Below, piece by piece: positions 62,178-64,000 of a stretch of 64,000 nucleotides of DNA (its first letter is position 1; each line of letters starts with the position of its first letter). A program made the position numbers and the translations under genes. Under the pieces are notes generated by a model. That model did not search any database. It was not told the DNA's origin and was given only the letters and a program-made list of their open reading frames with translations. Origin of the DNA: Trichopria drosophilae (taxonomy: Eukaryota; Arthropoda; Insecta; Hymenoptera; Diapriidae); NCBI GenBank assembly GCA_030407085.1, contig CM059584.1, positions 100,625,001 through 100,689,000 of the forward strand. The letters run 5' to 3'.

Positions 62178-62450
62178 GATTGCATTATTTACAAACCTTC
62201 CGCTAAACTCTGGTTTTATAATCTAAATCTCCCTAGAAAAATAACAGTAACAATTAATAGATGCCGATCGAATAATTATAGCCTGAATGCTTCCTTTGCT
62301 CGGATTGGTTTTATCGATAGTCCTAACTGTGAATGTGGATTTGATTTACAAGATCTAAATCACATATTTTGGCAGTGTCCTCTTTATAATACCCAGCGTT
62401 TGTGCCTTTTAATCGTACTTGCCACTTCAAATAATGTCACTGTTAAATAA
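62178..62450 (+). pseudogene. 3' end of a non-LTR retrotransposon ORF2 (zinc-knuckle tail)
   Basis: A 90-codon frame ends at a TAA (62448-62450). It includes WFYNLNLPRKITVTINR, then FARIGFIDSPNCECGF and LNHIFWQCPLY. The pattern C-x-C-x8-H-x4-C (CECG...NH...C) is the cysteine/histidine motif at the C-terminus of many non-LTR retrotransposon polyproteins (jockey, I, R1 and relatives), located after the reverse transcriptase and, where present, RNase H. Upstream is an in-frame stop (62172-62174) and no reverse transcriptase can be seen, so this is a 5'-truncated or decayed copy. It is the only protein remnant in the window that I can assign to a family. The exact clade is not decided. Confidence 0.85.
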
Positions 62451-62640
62451 TCCAAAAACGACAATCTATAAAATATTCTATTCTTTCCTCAACTCTTGTA
62501 ATTTAAGCATATGTATAACCATAAAAATGTATGTATCTGCTCTGTAGTGAATGCAATGTTGTACTAATGTGTACATGTGTACATGCAAAATAAGCTCGTC
62601 AGAGATTGAAATTGATTAAATAAAACAAAAATAGTTGAAT
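62451..62640 (+). other. Probable 3' UTR and tail of the non-LTR element
   Basis: Follows the stop codon directly. It ends near aaataagctcgtcagagatt and gattaaataaaacaaaaa (to about 62630), which looks like an AATAAA signal and a short A-rich tail. The boundary is inferred. Confidence 0.45.
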
Positions 62641-63764
62641 TAATTATGTTATCTTAACTTGCATTTCCACAGTACTCAAAGTTTGGTTGATTACTTGATC
62701 ATTTATATATAATTTAACCTTCCATGCTATTTTTGTAATTCCAAATATGTTAACACATTCAAAGATATATTATTACCTATGCTCCCAATATAATGTTAAT
62801 CATGAAAAATACTTTAGGGGGAATAAAAGGAAATAATAATATGATTCCAATATTTTTGAAAATTTAGCTATCCTTATATTTAGAAAAATAACCATAATAT
62901 ATAGCGATCTAAAACTGTGATGTAGAATGCGATCCAAGTGAATCAACTGCAAATAGCTTGATCCAAATGTCATTAATTTTCAATAAATCGCAGGAACGTA
63001 TATAATTTAAAAAATTAACTCTACCTGTTGAAATTGTTCTTTTGAGCAAATTAACGATTTAGTTAATGATAAATGTTAAGGACATTTTTTTAAGGAAAAA
63101 TATTATTTTAGAAACATCTTCCTAAATATTCTATCTATCTAATTATGAAATTGTGACGTACTCGATTTCATACTCAACTTCAACTTCAAATTTGATATTC
63201 ATTAGTCACTTAATCCTAAATCAAAAGAATAATTTATAATAGTGAATCATACAATGTAACTCTAAACGATTCCAATCATGTGAATCTTGAAATAAAATTT
63301 TGATTATAGAAATGTTTTTAACTCATTTGACATTGTAAAAACAGAATATGTTAATATAATACACTAATTGTAATAAACGAACCGTACTTCATATTGGACT
63401 GAGGGTAAATTACCATATTATCAGTTAATTTGTTCAATTAAAATAAAGAAATGTTGTCAACGACGGAAATCTTCAAAATCTAAATATTAATAGTGGTAAT
63501 TCGAAAGGTTGTACAAGATAATATGGCAATTAATTAGGTAATGCTGTATTGAATAAAGCAGTATTGTAACTTACGCTAATCCAAAAGACGGAAAATAGAG
63601 ATGGAACTCACCTGAAACAAGAGAAATGTAAACTTACTATTGTTTCCAGTTGACTATACCAATTATCGTTACATACAGAGATATATCAATAGCAATCCCA
63701 AATTTGGGATTATCACTTTAAATACAATTCTCACATCTTATATTACATATGACGAATTATATGA
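62641..63764. other. AT-rich region, nothing recognised
   Basis: No supported feature. Confidence 0.4.
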
Positions 63765-63954
63765 ATACTCTCTAAATTGCTTGGAGTGAAAATTGTGCCA
63801 CATTTTTATTAATAGTGAAAATTTCACTCTATCAAGAGTGAAAAAGAAAAATAATTCACTCCTAGAAGAGTGAATTATCACTCTTAATAGAGTGGAAACT
63901 CCATTCTTCATGAAAGAGTGGATCAATTTTCACTTCAAGGAATTTAGAGAGTAT
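63765..63954. repeat. Beaded hairpin element, CACTCT/AGAGTG family
   Basis: Outer arms 63765-63801 and 63918-63954 pair at 33 of 37 positions (atactctctaaatt ... aatttagagagtat). Inside are four consecutive mini-hairpins: TTTCACTCT/AGAGTGAAA (9-bp stem, 63822-63843), ATAATTCACTC/GAGTGAATTAT (11-bp stem, 63851-63878), CACTCT/AGAGTG (6-bp stem, 63879-63894), and an imperfect tccattctt/aagagtgga. The whole can fold as a multi-armed cruciform. A decayed relative is at 37061-37143. Confidence 0.75.
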
Positions 63955-64000
63955 ATAGGTATAATATTAGGAGAACGTGATTATGATATCGAAACTTACT

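Noticed and set aside
1..64000. Known insect microRNA genes
   Set aside because: I looked for mature sequences of several conserved microRNAs (let-7, bantam, mir-1, mir-9, mir-10, mir-124 among them) by eye and saw none; divergent ones could be missed.

Overview
The window looks like a gene-poor stretch of an AT-rich animal nuclear genome, most likely an insect. A hymenopteran such as an ant is my best guess, inferred from the AT-rich background with CpG-rich islands and from dispersed minirepeats built around ATGGCGGATCC / ATGGCCGAC. Nothing is bacterial: there are no dense ORFs, operons or ribosome binding sites. No intact protein-coding gene can be shown. Only one protein fragment belongs to a recognisable family: the C-terminal zinc-knuckle end of a non-LTR retrotransposon at 62178-62450.

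Most of the supported content is mobile-element debris, largely non-autonomous inverted-repeat elements without transposase. The best delimited are a 1.83-kb hAT-like element with an 8-bp target duplication (27267-29098), a TTAA-flanked element (53881-54728), a TA-flanked element with 25-bp perfect TIRs (47129-47566), a solo LTR with a 5-bp duplication (59207-59626) that landed inside an older inverted repeat, an 86-bp hairpin MITE (15367-15452), two copies of one ~190-bp palindromic MITE (41828-42017 and 58370-58544), a 223-bp MITE (33984-34206) and several long foldbacks (4.9-6.2, 6.6-7.0, 9.8-10.9, 29.8-30.3, 40.1-40.4, 45.0-45.8, 48.5-48.7 kb). A tRNA-derived SINE head lies at 15620-15692.

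Two recurring architectures stand out. The first is a set of ~121-bp minirepeat units (21.6-22.5, 55.1-56.4, 58.6-59.1 kb, single units elsewhere), head-to-tail on one side and inverted on the other in two loci. The second is 'beaded hairpins': short elements made of several tandem mini-palindromes, in one family on the core GCGTAAAAT (0.4, 3.0, 27.6, 57.9 kb) and in another on CACTCT/AGAGTG (63.8 kb, decayed relative at 37.1 kb).

Several GC/CpG-rich islands interrupt the AT-rich background (about 7.4-8.0, 12.0-13.3, 18.3-19.1, 24.3-24.9, 30.4-31.1, 41.0-41.7, 42.2-42.8, 43.8-44.7, 50.7-51.1 kb). They may be promoters, first exons or non-coding transcripts. The most gene-like is 43.8-44.7 kb on the minus strand, with a long frame interrupted by one UAG that sits in the loop of a perfect 8-bp stem and ends at a splice-donor-like site. 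A second exon-like frame is at 38.5-38.9 kb on the plus strand. Both are low confidence and their functions are unknown.
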